Assembly: GCF_000316605.1 (NCBI RefSeq)
Contig: NC_019683.1
Span: forward strand, 1,472,036 to 1,536,035
Reading direction: 5' to 3'
DNA: 64,000 nucleotides
Source: [Leptolyngbya] sp. PCC 7376
GTDB lineage: Bacteria; Cyanobacteriota; Cyanobacteriia; Cyanobacteriales; MRBY01
Positions 43,190 to 52,209 of this stretch are shown in pieces. Numbering within the stretch: position 1 is the stretch's first letter; each line of letters opens with the position of its first letter. The translations under genes and the position numbers were made by a program. Below the pieces are notes generated by a model. The model did no database searches and was not told the DNA's origin. It saw only the letters and a list, made by a program, of their open reading frames with translations.

Positions 43190-43894
43190 TTAGATTTGGC
43201 AACGGTTAGCCCGTTCGGCTAGTGCTCGATAGATATTCGCTGGATGATCAGAGAGCAGATCAGGTGGTGAAGGATAATAGCCCATTGGAAATGGCACATT
43301 AACCTGTGATTTTCCTCTCCCCATCTCCTCTGGAATTCTCTCAAATTCCGCTTGGATGCGTTGAGTTTCGCAATCGAATGTACATTTTTCGCTATTGATT
43401 GTCCGGGGTCTTTCTATCGGGCATTTATTGACGCAGGTTTGTCTGATTTCTTTTGGACTGATTAACTGATTGTCTTTTTCGACAATATCCCTTTGGATGC
43501 TATAGCCAAAACGGTGATCGCTAAATGTCATCCAAAGTCGATCGATGGTTAGCAAGTCAGTGCAGGGCATTTTTTTGATTTCTTTGGCTTGTAAAAAATA
43601 AAAGCCAGAACTACCTGGGAATAATAATCTTCCTAAAACTTTTTGGTTCTCTTTATCAGCCTCTTCCCATTTTTTATTTTGTAATAATAGTTTGAGAGGT
43701 TGATAGTCAACATCTTGCAGAGAAGGTAAAGACTCAATGATTTCTTTGTCAGAAGGTTGATTGAATACCCAATTTGGATTTTCCAATAGATATGGATAGG
43801 ACAATATAATCCGCCAGGCAAGAAAAAATGTGATTGAAATCAATCCTGACCCTATGATTATTATTCGAGGTTTAGGCGTGAAAAATCTTTTCAT
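43190..43894 (-). CDS. Membrane-anchored GUN4-like protein
   Basis: A 234-residue protein. Residues 9-32 form a membrane helix; residues 60-150 match the GUN4 domain (LLLQNKKWEEADKENQKVL, KKMPCTDLLTIDRLW, FSDHRFGYSIQRDIV), though the second half is shortened and replaced by a cysteine-rich stretch with two CxxxC pairs (CVNKC, CTFDC). GUN4 proteins bind protoporphyrins; whether this one does cannot be told. Not the housekeeping Gun4, which is soluble and lacks the cysteine tail. It lies divergently opposite a caspase-like CHAT gene. Confidence 0.78.
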   Translation of the reverse strand: MKRFFTPKPRIIIIGSGLISITFFLAWRIILSYPYLLENPNWVFNQPSDKEIIESLPSLQDVDYQPLKLLLQNKKWEEADKENQKVLGRLLFPGSSGFYFLQAKEIKKMPCTDLLTIDRLWMTFSDHRFGYSIQRDIVEKDNQLISPKEIRQTCVNKCPIERPRTINSEKCTFDCETQRIQAEFERIPEEMGRGKSQVNVPFPMGYYPSPPDLLSDHPANIYRALAERANRCQI

Positions 43895-44374
43895 CTAAGA
43901 ATTTGATTTTATTGTTTGATTTCATGAACTGCTTATATTGCAGAAAAGGGTTGGATATTTGGACAATAAGTGTTGATTAAATAAGGATCCTAATCGACTT
44001 GGTGATTATGTCTGATATTCATCTTAGCTAGCCAATAATTGATTGATTTTTGTTTTCCATTACTTGTCTTGATGAGAAAACAAATCAAGCATTGTTGAAA
44101 TTGAATATAGAGTGGTTCGTATTTTAATTATGTAGAGTCTTTTGAAAGAAGCTTTATTGTTTTATACATTCTTCACAGGAACAAACTTAATGTCTCTGAT
44201 GAAAAGAGAAGATAGATAGACATCAAAATCGCCCCAATCCCAGAACAAAAAATAGTGTCAAAACTTCTTTGAAAAATTCAGAAAAAATGATCTTTCGTTT
44301 CTGTTAAGTAAGTGGAAGCCAGATTTTTAGTCTCAAGTGATGAAGATTAAGATAGAGAAAGAATGGAGACTGGT
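43895..44374. other. Divergent intergenic region without a visible gene
   Basis: About 480 AT-rich bases between the GUN4-like gene and the TPR-CHAT gene. It must contain two divergent promoters. I found no clear inverted repeat, operator or RNA gene. The region has several A/T runs and a GGAG ribosome site directly before the CHAT start. Confidence 0.4.
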
Positions 44375-47300
44375 ATGAAGACGAAATCTGCAACATTATT
44401 CACCCTCACTACAGCTATATTTTGTGCTGTTTTCAATGCTCAGATTCCTGCTCAATCGGCTTCAGTACTTGAGGGTACTCCGCAAGCAACACTGCAATCC
44501 AAGCCTCTCTCCTCTTCGTTACCTCTTCTTGCCCAAGCTCAAGAGTCATCTCTCTCTGCTGAAGTCGAACAACTGGTTCTGGAGGGGCTCGCCGCTTTTC
44601 AAACAGAGACAGAAGAAGGATATAAATTGGCGATCGCCAACTGGGAAATGGTCGAACCAGAGGTATTAGCTAGTGAGAGACCCGACGATATTGCTTTGCT
44701 ATATCTACTGTTGGGGCGTGCTTATGATCTCTTGGGTCAAAACCAAACTGCCCTCAAATATTATGAGCAAGCTTTACCTTCTTTCCGTAGTGCAGGGGAT
44801 TTGTTAGGAGAAGCCAGAGCGCTCAATTTTATCGGTCTGCTCCAAGATGGTTTTGGTGAAAGACAAGAGGCGTTTAGACTTTATGCCGAGGCATTAGCAC
44901 TATCAGAGCAAGTGGGCGATCTTGAAATGCAAGCCACAGTTCTGGGTAATATTGGCTCGACTCACAATGCCCTTGGTGACAAGTTAAAAGCCATTGAGTT
45001 CTATGACCAATCAGTAGAGATTGTGCGGGAGCTGGGCAATAAAAATATGGAAGGCACTCTGCTCAATAATATTGGCTTTGCCTACAATGACCTCGGCGAA
45101 AAAGATGAGGCTTTAGAGTATTACGACCAAGCGCTGCCTCTACTAAAAGAAGTGGGCGATCGCCGGATGGAAGCCACTGTTTTGAATAATATTGGCTTAG
45201 TATATGACTCCCTCGGAGATAAACCAAAAGCCCTTGATTTCTATGATCAAGCATTGGTGATTATCCGATCCATTGGTGACCCCACGATGGAAGCCACTGT
45301 CCTTAATAATGTGGGTTTGGCGTACGATGCGCTGGGCGAAAAACAACAAGCCTTAGATGCCTATCAAAAATCTTTGCCTCTCTCGGAACTCGGTGGCGCA
45401 CGCCCCATGGTGGGGACAACCCTAAACAATATTGGTCTCGTTTATTATTCCCTCGGCGAATATGATCAGGCCTTGGAATATTATCAACAGTCTTTACCAA
45501 TATCGCGGGCTGTTGGCGATCGCCAAATGGTAGCCACTAGTCTCAATAATTTGGGGTTGACTTATCAAGTCCTCGCGCAACAACGGCAACATAATGAGCT
45601 GTACCTCAAGGCCTACGAGTTTTACAACGAATCTCTCTCTCTTTCCACTGAGATTGGCGATCGCCGGATGACTGCTACAACTTTAAATAATTTGGGCTTA
45701 ATTTCTTCGCTAATTGATGAGCCGCAAGACACGTTAGAGATTTTTAATCTGGCATTACCGATCATTCGAGATGTGGGCGATCGTCGTATGGAAGCCACCA
45801 CCCTTGGCAACATTGCCCTTGTCCACAGTAACTTGGGAGAATTTGAGCAAGCCCTCAATTTTTATAACCAAGCATTACTCTTAGCTCAAGCTGTTGGCGA
45901 TCGCAGTGCAGAAGCCCTAAATCTTGTTAATCTGGCAACCCTAGAGTATGAACAGGGTCAATCAGAAGTCGCCCTCAACACAATGGAACAGGCGATCGCC
46001 ATCGTCGAAGATTTACGCACGAAAGTGGTTAGCCCAGAATTGCGCCAAAGCTACTTTGCCACTGTGCAAACTTACTATCAGTTCTATATCAAATTATTGA
46101 TGGAACTGGATCAGGAAAATCCTGGTCAAGGCTTTGCTCAACGAGCCTTTGCTGCGAGCGAAAAATCCCGTGCCAGAACCTTATTGGAGCTTCTCACTGA
46201 GGCCAATGCGGACATTAGAACAGGTATTGATTCCGATCTCCTTGAACAAGAAAAAACCCTCCTCGCTCAATTAAACTCAACTGAAGCTGAACGTATCGAG
46301 ATTTATGGCACAGATCAGAGTACTGACATAGAGAAAGAGCAAGTCGATGTAACGTTGTCTGCTCTGGTGACAGAATATGAGGCCTTACAGGATAAAATCC
46401 GCCGTCTTAGTCCCAATTATGCTGACCTCAAATATCCTCAAACCCTTGATGTCAAAACATTACAAAACCAAATTCTTGATGAAGATACAATCCTGCTTCA
46501 ATATGCACTAGGAGCAGAAAAAAGTTATCTCTGGGCAGTCACAAAAAATGAGTTCATGAGCTATGAATTGCCCTCCACTCTGGAACTTAACCCACTAATT
46601 AACGAAGCCCGACAACAGATTACCGATGTGCGAGAAGGTCTACCATCAGCCCGACAACAACAGCGCCAACAAGACCGACAAGCAACACTCCAAGAGTTGA
46701 GTCAAGTGATTTTGGCTCCTGCTGCTGTCCAGTTACAAGGCAAACGAGTTTTGGTGGTTGCTGATGGGAATCTACATTATTTACCCTTTAGTATTCTGAG
46801 TAGTACTAGTGATTACGAGCCCCTCAGCGATCGCCACGAAATTATTAATCTCCCATCTGCTTCTACCCTCGCGATTTTGCGGCAACAGGCGATCGCCCCC
46901 ATTAAGCAGGATTCATCTTTCGCAATTTTTGCTGATCCGGTCTTTAATCAAGCTGATTGCCGTCTGCAAGGCCAGGGTGCAAATTGTGCTACGCCTATCC
47001 AACCTCAACAAAATTTAGAGTTAGAGATTCCAGAAAATGACCTAGCGTTACTTGCCCTAAAACGTTCGGCGAATAATTTTGAGCAGGTTAATTGGGATCG
47101 CCTTCCCGGTACTCGCACTGAAGCACAAGGGATTTTGGAGCTGCTTCCCAATAACACCGAGACCCTTAAGGCTTTTGATTTTGAGGCAAACCGTGACATC
47201 TTGATGGGCGATCGCCTCCAAAATTATGAACTGATTCATATTGCGACCCATGGCTTTCTGAATGCTAGCGAACCAGAATTATCGGGTTTAGTGTTGTCTC

Positions 47301-47674
47301 TGTTTGACGAAAATCAGCAGCTCCAAAATGGATTTTTACGACTCAATGACGTCTTTAATTTGAAACTAAATGCTAATCTCCTTGTGCTTAGTGCGTGTGA
47401 AACTGGACTGGGGGAAAATGTCCAAGGTGAGGGATTAGTTGGTTTGAGCCGTGGGTTTATGTATGCAGGTGTGCCGAGAATTGTGATGAGTCTCTGGCAA
47501 GTGAGCGATGAAGCGACTGCCGAATTTATGACGCGTTTTTATCGCAATTTACTTGAAGAAAAGCTCACTGCTGCCGCTGCCCTTAAAGAAACCCAACGAG
47601 AAATGCGCGAAGAGACCCAATGGACTCATCCTTACTATTGGTCTGCCTTTATCCTGCAAGGAGAATGGAACTAA
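44375..47674 (+). CDS. TPR-CHAT protein (caspase-like peptidase)
   Basis: A 1099-residue exported or periplasmic protein starting at ATG 44375, with GGAG upstream and a signal peptide (MKTKSATLFTLTTAIF and cleavage near AQSA). About ten TPR units of 40 residues (LNNIGLVYDSLGDKPKALDFY type) fill residues 80-560, and a CHAT domain occupies the last third: the catalytic His is in HIATHGF (about residue 955) and Cys in LSACETG (about 1007), followed by GLSRGFMYAGVPRIVMSLW. CHAT domains are caspase-superfamily peptidases, here controlled by TPR-mediated binding; the substrate is unknown. Confidence 0.92.
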   Translation: MKTKSATLFTLTTAIFCAVFNAQIPAQSASVLEGTPQATLQSKPLSSSLPLLAQAQESSLSAEVEQLVLEGLAAFQTETEEGYKLAIANWEMVEPEVLASERPDDIALLYLLLGRAYDLLGQNQTALKYYEQALPSFRSAGDLLGEARALNFIGLLQDGFGERQEAFRLYAEALALSEQVGDLEMQATVLGNIGSTHNALGDKLKAIEFYDQSVEIVRELGNKNMEGTLLNNIGFAYNDLGEKDEALEYYDQALPLLKEVGDRRMEATVLNNIGLVYDSLGDKPKALDFYDQALVIIRSIGDPTMEATVLNNVGLAYDALGEKQQALDAYQKSLPLSELGGARPMVGTTLNNIGLVYYSLGEYDQALEYYQQSLPISRAVGDRQMVATSLNNLGLTYQVLAQQRQHNELYLKAYEFYNESLSLSTEIGDRRMTATTLNNLGLISSLIDEPQDTLEIFNLALPIIRDVGDRRMEATTLGNIALVHSNLGEFEQALNFYNQALLLAQAVGDRSAEALNLVNLATLEYEQGQSEVALNTMEQAIAIVEDLRTKVVSPELRQSYFATVQTYYQFYIKLLMELDQENPGQGFAQRAFAASEKSRARTLLELLTEANADIRTGIDSDLLEQEKTLLAQLNSTEAERIEIYGTDQSTDIEKEQVDVTLSALVTEYEALQDKIRRLSPNYADLKYPQTLDVKTLQNQILDEDTILLQYALGAEKSYLWAVTKNEFMSYELPSTLELNPLINEARQQITDVREGLPSARQQQRQQDRQATLQELSQVILAPAAVQLQGKRVLVVADGNLHYLPFSILSSTSDYEPLSDRHEIINLPSASTLAILRQQAIAPIKQDSSFAIFADPVFNQADCRLQGQGANCATPIQPQQNLELEIPENDLALLALKRSANNFEQVNWDRLPGTRTEAQGILELLPNNTETLKAFDFEANRDILMGDRLQNYELIHIATHGFLNASEPELSGLVLSLFDENQQLQNGFLRLNDVFNLKLNANLLVLSACETGLGENVQGEGLVGLSRGFMYAGVPRIVMSLWQVSDEATAEFMTRFYRNLLEEKLTAAAALKETQREMREETQWTHPYYWSAFILQGEWN

Positions 47675-47732
47675 TCAATACAGCCGGTGGGTAAAACGAT
47701 AGGCGCTGGATGGCCGGCGATCGCCCTAGTCA

Positions 47733-48227
47733 TTACATGATCAATTGCCATTCCAGTAGGACAGCAATCGGAATCTTAATGGTGACAGGATTGTTGAGAG
47801 GCAGGTTAAGTTTTACTGTGCCGTTGGTGGGTAGTTGCGGTAAAATTTCGCTCAGATCAAATTGTCCAACATTGGGGGCTGGAGCTTCTGCCGCAAACTG
47901 ATCGGGCGCTAATAGTTGTGGGCGATCGCCGTGAGTGATTTCTAAGTCGGCAGGATGGAGAAATATGGTTTGGTCGGGATAGCCAGATAAGCGCAAATCG
48001 ACTTGTTTAACCTCACCATCTTTTACCCGTTTAAATAAAATCACTTGCCAAGTGTGACCCTGATTATCTCGGATAGAGTGGCGAGATTGATAGAGTATTT
48101 GTCCCGGTTTTTCTTCCTGTTGCCGGATGCTGGCATAGCTCGGAGATACCCAAGCAAAGCTACTAAATAGGAGCAATAAACTAAGACTAATAATGATTAG
48201 AATTTGTTTGAGAGATAGTCGTTGCAT
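47733..48227 (-). CDS. DUF3122 secreted protein
   Basis: A 164-residue protein starting at ATG 48227, which has AAGGAA upstream; a 51-base longer frame lacks support. A signal peptide (ILIIISLSLLLLFSSFAWV, cleavage after YASI region) leads to a beta-rich domain with QGHTWQVILFKRV, VDLRLSGYPDQTIFLHP and LEITHGDRPQ, which corresponds to DUF3122, seen in cyanobacteria and of unknown function. It is convergent with the TPR-CHAT gene and lies downstream of psbA, separated by a terminator. Confidence 0.8.
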   Translation of the reverse strand: MQRLSLKQILIIISLSLLLLFSSFAWVSPSYASIRQQEEKPGQILYQSRHSIRDNQGHTWQVILFKRVKDGEVKQVDLRLSGYPDQTIFLHPADLEITHGDRPQLLAPDQFAAEAPAPNVGQFDLSEILPQLPTNGTVKLNLPLNNPVTIKIPIAVLLEWQLIM

Positions 48228-48307
48228 GATTGATAATTCCTTAGTTGATCTGATTTTGAGCCGAGATAATGACTGCATCTCTACTGCTCAAAATGAATGG
48301 CGGACAG

Positions 48308-48335
48308 AAAAAATCCCTACCGTGACATAGGGATT
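48308..48335 (-). terminator. Intrinsic terminator of psbA
   Basis: Minus strand: an 8-bp stem (TAGGGATT/AATCCCTA in plus-strand terms 48312-48319 and 48328-48335) with an 8-base loop is followed by T on the minus strand (A run at 48308-48313). It lies 38 bases past the psbA stop. Confidence 0.7.
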
Positions 48336-48373
48336 GATGGTGATGAGCTTGTTGGAGAGGAAAGGTGAAAGCG

Positions 48374-49456
48374 TTAGCTGTTAATCAATGGTGCCTGTAA
48401 CGCCACCGGAGATTGTGTACTGGCGGCTAAATCTAGAGGGAAATTATGAACATTGCGCTCGTGCATTGTTTCGATACCGAGATTGGCACGATTGATAATA
48501 TCGGCCCAGGTATTAATCACTTTCCCTTGGGAATCTAATAGAGATTGATTGAAGTTAAAGCCATTTAAGTTAAATGCAAAACAAGCAACAGCTAAAGAGG
48601 CAAACCAAATCCCAACGACAGGCCAAGCTGCAAGCAAGAAATGTAAGGCACGACTGTTATTAAAAGAGGCATATTGGAAGATTAATCGTCCAAAGTAACC
48701 ATGGGCTGCAACGATGTTGTAAGTTTCCTCTTCTTGACCAAACTTATAGCCACGATTTTGAGATACACTCTCCGTTGTTTCGCGAATTAAAGAAGAAGTC
48801 ACGAGAGAACCATGCATCGCTGAAAATAAGGCTCCACCGAATACACCAATCACACCAATCATGTGGAAGGGATGCATTAAAACATTGTGTTCAGCTTGCA
48901 AGACAATCATGAAATTAAAAGTGCCAGAAATTCCGAGGGGCATACCATCAGAAAATGAACCTTGCCCAATGGAGTAAACCATTAAAACAGCGGTTGCCGC
49001 AGCGACAGGGGCTGAAAAAGCGACAGCAATCCAAGGGCGCATGCCGAGTCGGTAGGAGAGTTCCCATTCGCGACCCATATAACAAAAAATGCCAAGAATA
49101 AAATGGAACACAATGAGCTGGTAGGGGCCGCCGTTATAAAGCCACTCACCCATAGATGTGGCATCCCAAATAGGATAAAAATGTAGGCCAATGGCGTTAG
49201 AACTAGGGACAACGGAAGCGGTGATAATGTTATTGCCGTATAGCAAGGAACCAGAGACTGGCTCTCGAATGCCGTCAATATCGACAGGCGGAGCTGCGAT
49301 GAAAGCGAGAATAAAACAGATTGTTGCGGTTAATAATGTGGGAATCATCAATATTCCAAACCAGCCAAGATAAAAGCGGTTTTCGGTATTGGTTACCCAA
49401 CGACAAAAATGTTCCCAAATAGATATTTTTGTTCCTGAATTTAGAACGGTAGTCAT
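48374..49456 (-). CDS. psbA: Photosystem II D1 protein, low-oxygen D1' isoform
   Basis: A 360-residue D1 starting at ATG 49456 ([15 protein letters not shown]), so residue numbers match standard D1. All Mn-cluster ligands are kept (D170, E189, H332, E333, D342, A344), as are TyrZ Y161, H190, H198 and H272. The three positions that mark the micro-oxic D1' isoform are present: A80 (not G), L158 (not F), A286 (not T). S162 replaces Pro, and E130 is used. The C-terminal extension after A344 is 16 residues. It neighbours the ChlR-type low-oxygen genes and lies between terminators, with its own promoter in the 49457-49733 region. Confidence 0.96.
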   Translation of the reverse strand: MTTVLNSGTKISIWEHFCRWVTNTENRFYLGWFGILMIPTLLTATICFILAFIAAPPVDIDGIREPVSGSLLYGNNIITASVVPSSNAIGLHFYPIWDATSMGEWLYNGGPYQLIVFHFILGIFCYMGREWELSYRLGMRPWIAVAFSAPVAAATAVLMVYSIGQGSFSDGMPLGISGTFNFMIVLQAEHNVLMHPFHMIGVIGVFGGALFSAMHGSLVTSSLIRETTESVSQNRGYKFGQEEETYNIVAAHGYFGRLIFQYASFNNSRALHFLLAAWPVVGIWFASLAVACFAFNLNGFNFNQSLLDSQGKVINTWADIINRANLGIETMHERNVHNFPLDLAASTQSPVALQAPLINS

Positions 49457-49733
49457 AATACTAATGTCCAGTTTCAAGTACTGGGATCAAGCTTTTTTGT
49501 AAACTTAATCACATTGCTACTGTAAACAAAATAATAAATAAATGACAACTCTTTTTGATGCTGTTTTTTAGGACTATATTGCCTATGCTTTGAATCCTCA
49601 ATTTTTTTACTTTCAGTAATCTATCTAAATGAATACGAGTTAAAAGACTATTTAAGATCAAAAAAAGATGAACTATTATTTGTATTGTTTTTTATGTTTA
49701 CTAGAGAAAGTCATAAAAGCTTGGTGAAGATCT

Positions 49734-49771
49734 AAAAAAATCCCACTAGATCAAATAGATCTAGTGGGATT
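49734..49771 (-). terminator. Strong terminator after the desaturase gene
   Basis: A perfect 14-bp stem (49739-49752 and 49758-49771) with a five-base loop is followed on the minus strand by a run of T (A at 49734-49740). It lies 43 bases after the desaturase stop and 283 bases before the psbA start codon, so psbA is not cotranscribed with the upstream genes. Confidence 0.9.
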
Positions 49772-49814
49772 AAAGCTGTTAATTAGATGAGAAAGAAAAC
49801 TATTAATGGTGTGG

Positions 49815-50648
49815 TTATAAATTTGGTGGAGGCATAATGACCTTCTTTGCCAAACCCAAGCGAGATAGTAACCAAATTGCCCACCAAGTCATGTCAATTT
49901 CGTACCAACGCCAGCCTGCTTTGGCCACCCGAGGGTAGGCATGGTGATTGTTGTGCCAACCTTCGCCATACGTAAAGATTGCAGCCCACCAAAGGTTTCG
50001 AGAGTTATCGTCTACATCGAAGCGGCGATCGCCCCAAACATGGGTAGCAGAGTTAATGAGCCATGTGCTGTGCCAGAGGATAACAGCGCGGACAAAAATA
50101 CCGTAAATAACCCAAGACCAACCACCCAGGACATAAAGCAATAATCCTAAGGGGATTTGTAATAAGAGAAAATTTCGATTTAGCCAGCGATAGTAGCCTT
50201 GGCGGACAAGATCAGGAGCATATTTTTTATAGCGCTTATATTCAAAGAAATCGGGAGTTGGATATAGCATCCAGAGCATATGACTCCACCAAAAGCCACG
50301 TTTTGCTGAGTAAGGATCTTGAGTTTCATCTTCTGTATGGGCATGGTGTAAACGATGTCCTGCTACCCAAAAAATTGGGCCACCTTGCAAGGCTAATGTG
50401 CCAATAAAAGCAATGGTGTATTCGAGCCATTTTGGTACTTGTAAACTGCGATGACTGAGTAAGCGGTGATAGCCTAGGCAAATGCCTATACTGCCAAATA
50501 GCCAGTGGAGAAAGATTGCGATACCAAGGCTAGACCAAGAGAAAAACCAAGGTGCCAGTAACGCTAATCCATGTACTGCCGCAAAAAAGAAAACAGAGAC
50601 CCAATCTAATGGGCGTTTCTGGGTGTTTTTTGATATAGCTTTCGTCAT
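49815..50648 (-). CDS. Acyl desaturase (delta-9 type, low-oxygen cluster)
   Basis: A 277-residue membrane desaturase with the three histidine boxes HRLLSH, HRLHHAHTE and HNNHHAY that bind the di-iron centre, and four membrane helices. The layout is that of delta-9 acyl-lipid or acyl-CoA desaturases (DesC-like). It sits in a cluster of low-oxygen genes; a desaturase called DesF is known in Synechococcus PCC 7002 in this setting, but I keep the symbol empty because several desaturases exist. The enzyme uses O2, so expression in micro-oxic conditions would preserve desaturation at low oxygen tension (inference). It has a terminator just upstream of its start and another after its stop. Confidence 0.88.
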   Translation of the reverse strand: MTKAISKNTQKRPLDWVSVFFFAAVHGLALLAPWFFSWSSLGIAIFLHWLFGSIGICLGYHRLLSHRSLQVPKWLEYTIAFIGTLALQGGPIFWVAGHRLHHAHTEDETQDPYSAKRGFWWSHMLWMLYPTPDFFEYKRYKKYAPDLVRQGYYRWLNRNFLLLQIPLGLLLYVLGGWSWVIYGIFVRAVILWHSTWLINSATHVWGDRRFDVDDNSRNLWWAAIFTYGEGWHNNHHAYPRVAKAGWRWYEIDMTWWAIWLLSRLGLAKKVIMPPPNL

Positions 50649-50683
50649 GTAAATTACAGATTTGTTATCAACTAAATAGGTAT

Positions 50684-50709
50684 AAAAAATAGGGAGTTAA
50701 ACACTCCCT
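50684..50709 (-). terminator. Terminator between hemN and the desaturase
   Basis: AGGGAGT (50691-50697) and ACTCCCT (50703-50709) form a 7-bp stem with a five-base loop; on the minus strand it is followed by six T (50685-50689 region). It lies 23 bases after the hemN stop and only 36 bases before the desaturase start codon, so it would end or attenuate hemN transcripts. Confidence 0.75.
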
Positions 50710-50732
50710 CTTATTGCAAAACCAACGTTTTT

Positions 50733-52136
50733 TTAGATTGCTTTAGAGAATGTTTTGTGGCGATCGCCTTTCCCTTGGAGATAAGGGTCAAAAGCAGCTG
50801 CAATATTACGAATGAGCAAACGGCCACGGGGAGTTACTTCAATGCCATCACCCCAGCGGCGCAATAAACCGTCAGCTTCGAGGTTATCGAGGATTGATAA
50901 AACGTCTGCGAAATAATCATTGAAATCGATGTCAAAGCCGAGGTGATATTTTTCTTCGAGATCCGAGGCTGACAGTTGGAATTCGCACATTAATTCCATA
51001 ATCACTGTTCGTCGAATTAAGTCATCTCGACTCAACTGAAATCCTTTGGCGATGGGTAATACTCCGGCTTCAATTGCGCCATAAAAATCCTTCAGTCGTT
51101 TGTGATTTTGAATGTAGACATCCTGCAACATACTGATAGAGGTCATGCCGAAACCAAGTAAATCGGATTCCGGTTGAGTCGTATAGCCCTGGAAATTGCG
51201 GTGTAATTCTCCTTCTCGCTGGGCGATCGCCAATTCATCATCGGGTTTCGCGAAATGATCCATGCCGATAAACACATAGCCATTATGGGTCAGTTCATCA
51301 ATGGTCATTTTGAAAATATCGAGTTTCTCCGCAGTGCTGGGCATTGCTGCTTGGGGCATCCGTTTTTGTACAGGTTTCAGCCAAGGCACATAGGCAAAAT
51401 TGAACACTGCCACTCGATCTGGATTGAGCTTTAGGGTTTTTTGAATGGTTTCTCGGAATGTCTCTAACGTTTGGAACGGCAAACCATAAATGAGATCGAC
51501 ATTCACACTTTCAAAGCCAGCCTCCCGAATCCAGCTCATCACATCAAACAGCATTTGTTCTGGTTGAATACGATTGATAGCTTCTTGTACCTGGGGATTG
51601 AAATCTTGGATGCCAAAGCTAATGCGATTAAAGCCTAGCTGTCTGAGGGAAAAGATATACTCTCGATCCACATAGCAAGGATTCACTTCAATGGAAATCT
51701 CGGCATCGTCTGCAAGGGTGAAATGCTGATTGAGCGTATTCCATAGATATTCCGCCTGTTCTAAATTGAGATAATTTGGTGTGCCACCGCCCCAATGGAA
51801 TTGCTGGACGCGACGATCTGGGTTTACCAATGCTGCGACTTGCTCAATATTGCGCGTTAATGCCTCTAAATATCGCGGTACAAAGTTTTTATTCTGGGTG
51901 ATAATTGTGTTGCAACCGCAGAAATAACAAGGCTTTTCGCAGAAGGGAATATGACAATATAACGACAAAGGTGTCTGCTTGTGATTACCGATGGCGATCG
52001 CCGTGCGAAAAGCATCAATATCAAAATCAGCGGTTAGCTCAGTGGCAGGAGGATAACTCGTATAACGCGGCACCGATTGATTGTATTTCTGGATTAAATC
52101 CCGATCAAACTTGACCGATTGAGACAAATGTTTCAT
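50733..52136 (-). CDS. hemN: Oxygen-independent coproporphyrinogen III oxidase
   Basis: A 467-residue radical SAM enzyme starting at ATG 52136 (MKHLSQSVKFD); 12 more in-frame codons exist upstream. The cluster motif CxxxCxxCxC (FCEKPCYFCGCNT) includes the additional Cys characteristic of true HemN. FHWGGGTPNYL, GFNRISFGIQDF and VDLIYGLPFQT also match. It decarboxylates coproporphyrinogen III without oxygen, replacing the oxygen-requiring HemF under micro-oxic conditions. It is followed downstream by a terminator and preceded by ho2 with a 73-base gap, consistent with the chlAII-ho2-hemN operon. Confidence 0.96.
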   Translation of the reverse strand: MKHLSQSVKFDRDLIQKYNQSVPRYTSYPPATELTADFDIDAFRTAIAIGNHKQTPLSLYCHIPFCEKPCYFCGCNTIITQNKNFVPRYLEALTRNIEQVAALVNPDRRVQQFHWGGGTPNYLNLEQAEYLWNTLNQHFTLADDAEISIEVNPCYVDREYIFSLRQLGFNRISFGIQDFNPQVQEAINRIQPEQMLFDVMSWIREAGFESVNVDLIYGLPFQTLETFRETIQKTLKLNPDRVAVFNFAYVPWLKPVQKRMPQAAMPSTAEKLDIFKMTIDELTHNGYVFIGMDHFAKPDDELAIAQREGELHRNFQGYTTQPESDLLGFGMTSISMLQDVYIQNHKRLKDFYGAIEAGVLPIAKGFQLSRDDLIRRTVIMELMCEFQLSASDLEEKYHLGFDIDFNDYFADVLSILDNLEADGLLRRWGDGIEVTPRGRLLIRNIAAAFDPYLQGKGDRHKTFSKAI

Positions 52137-52209
52137 GGCAAAATAGTGCGGAATTTGTGTGCGACAATCCACTAAAAAAAGGACAGGTTGGAGAAAATAT
52201 TTTAAAAAC

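Noticed and set aside
44600-45950. Tandem DNA repeat array
   Set aside because: The periodicity of about 120 bases reflects TPR coding units in a single gene with diverged sequence.
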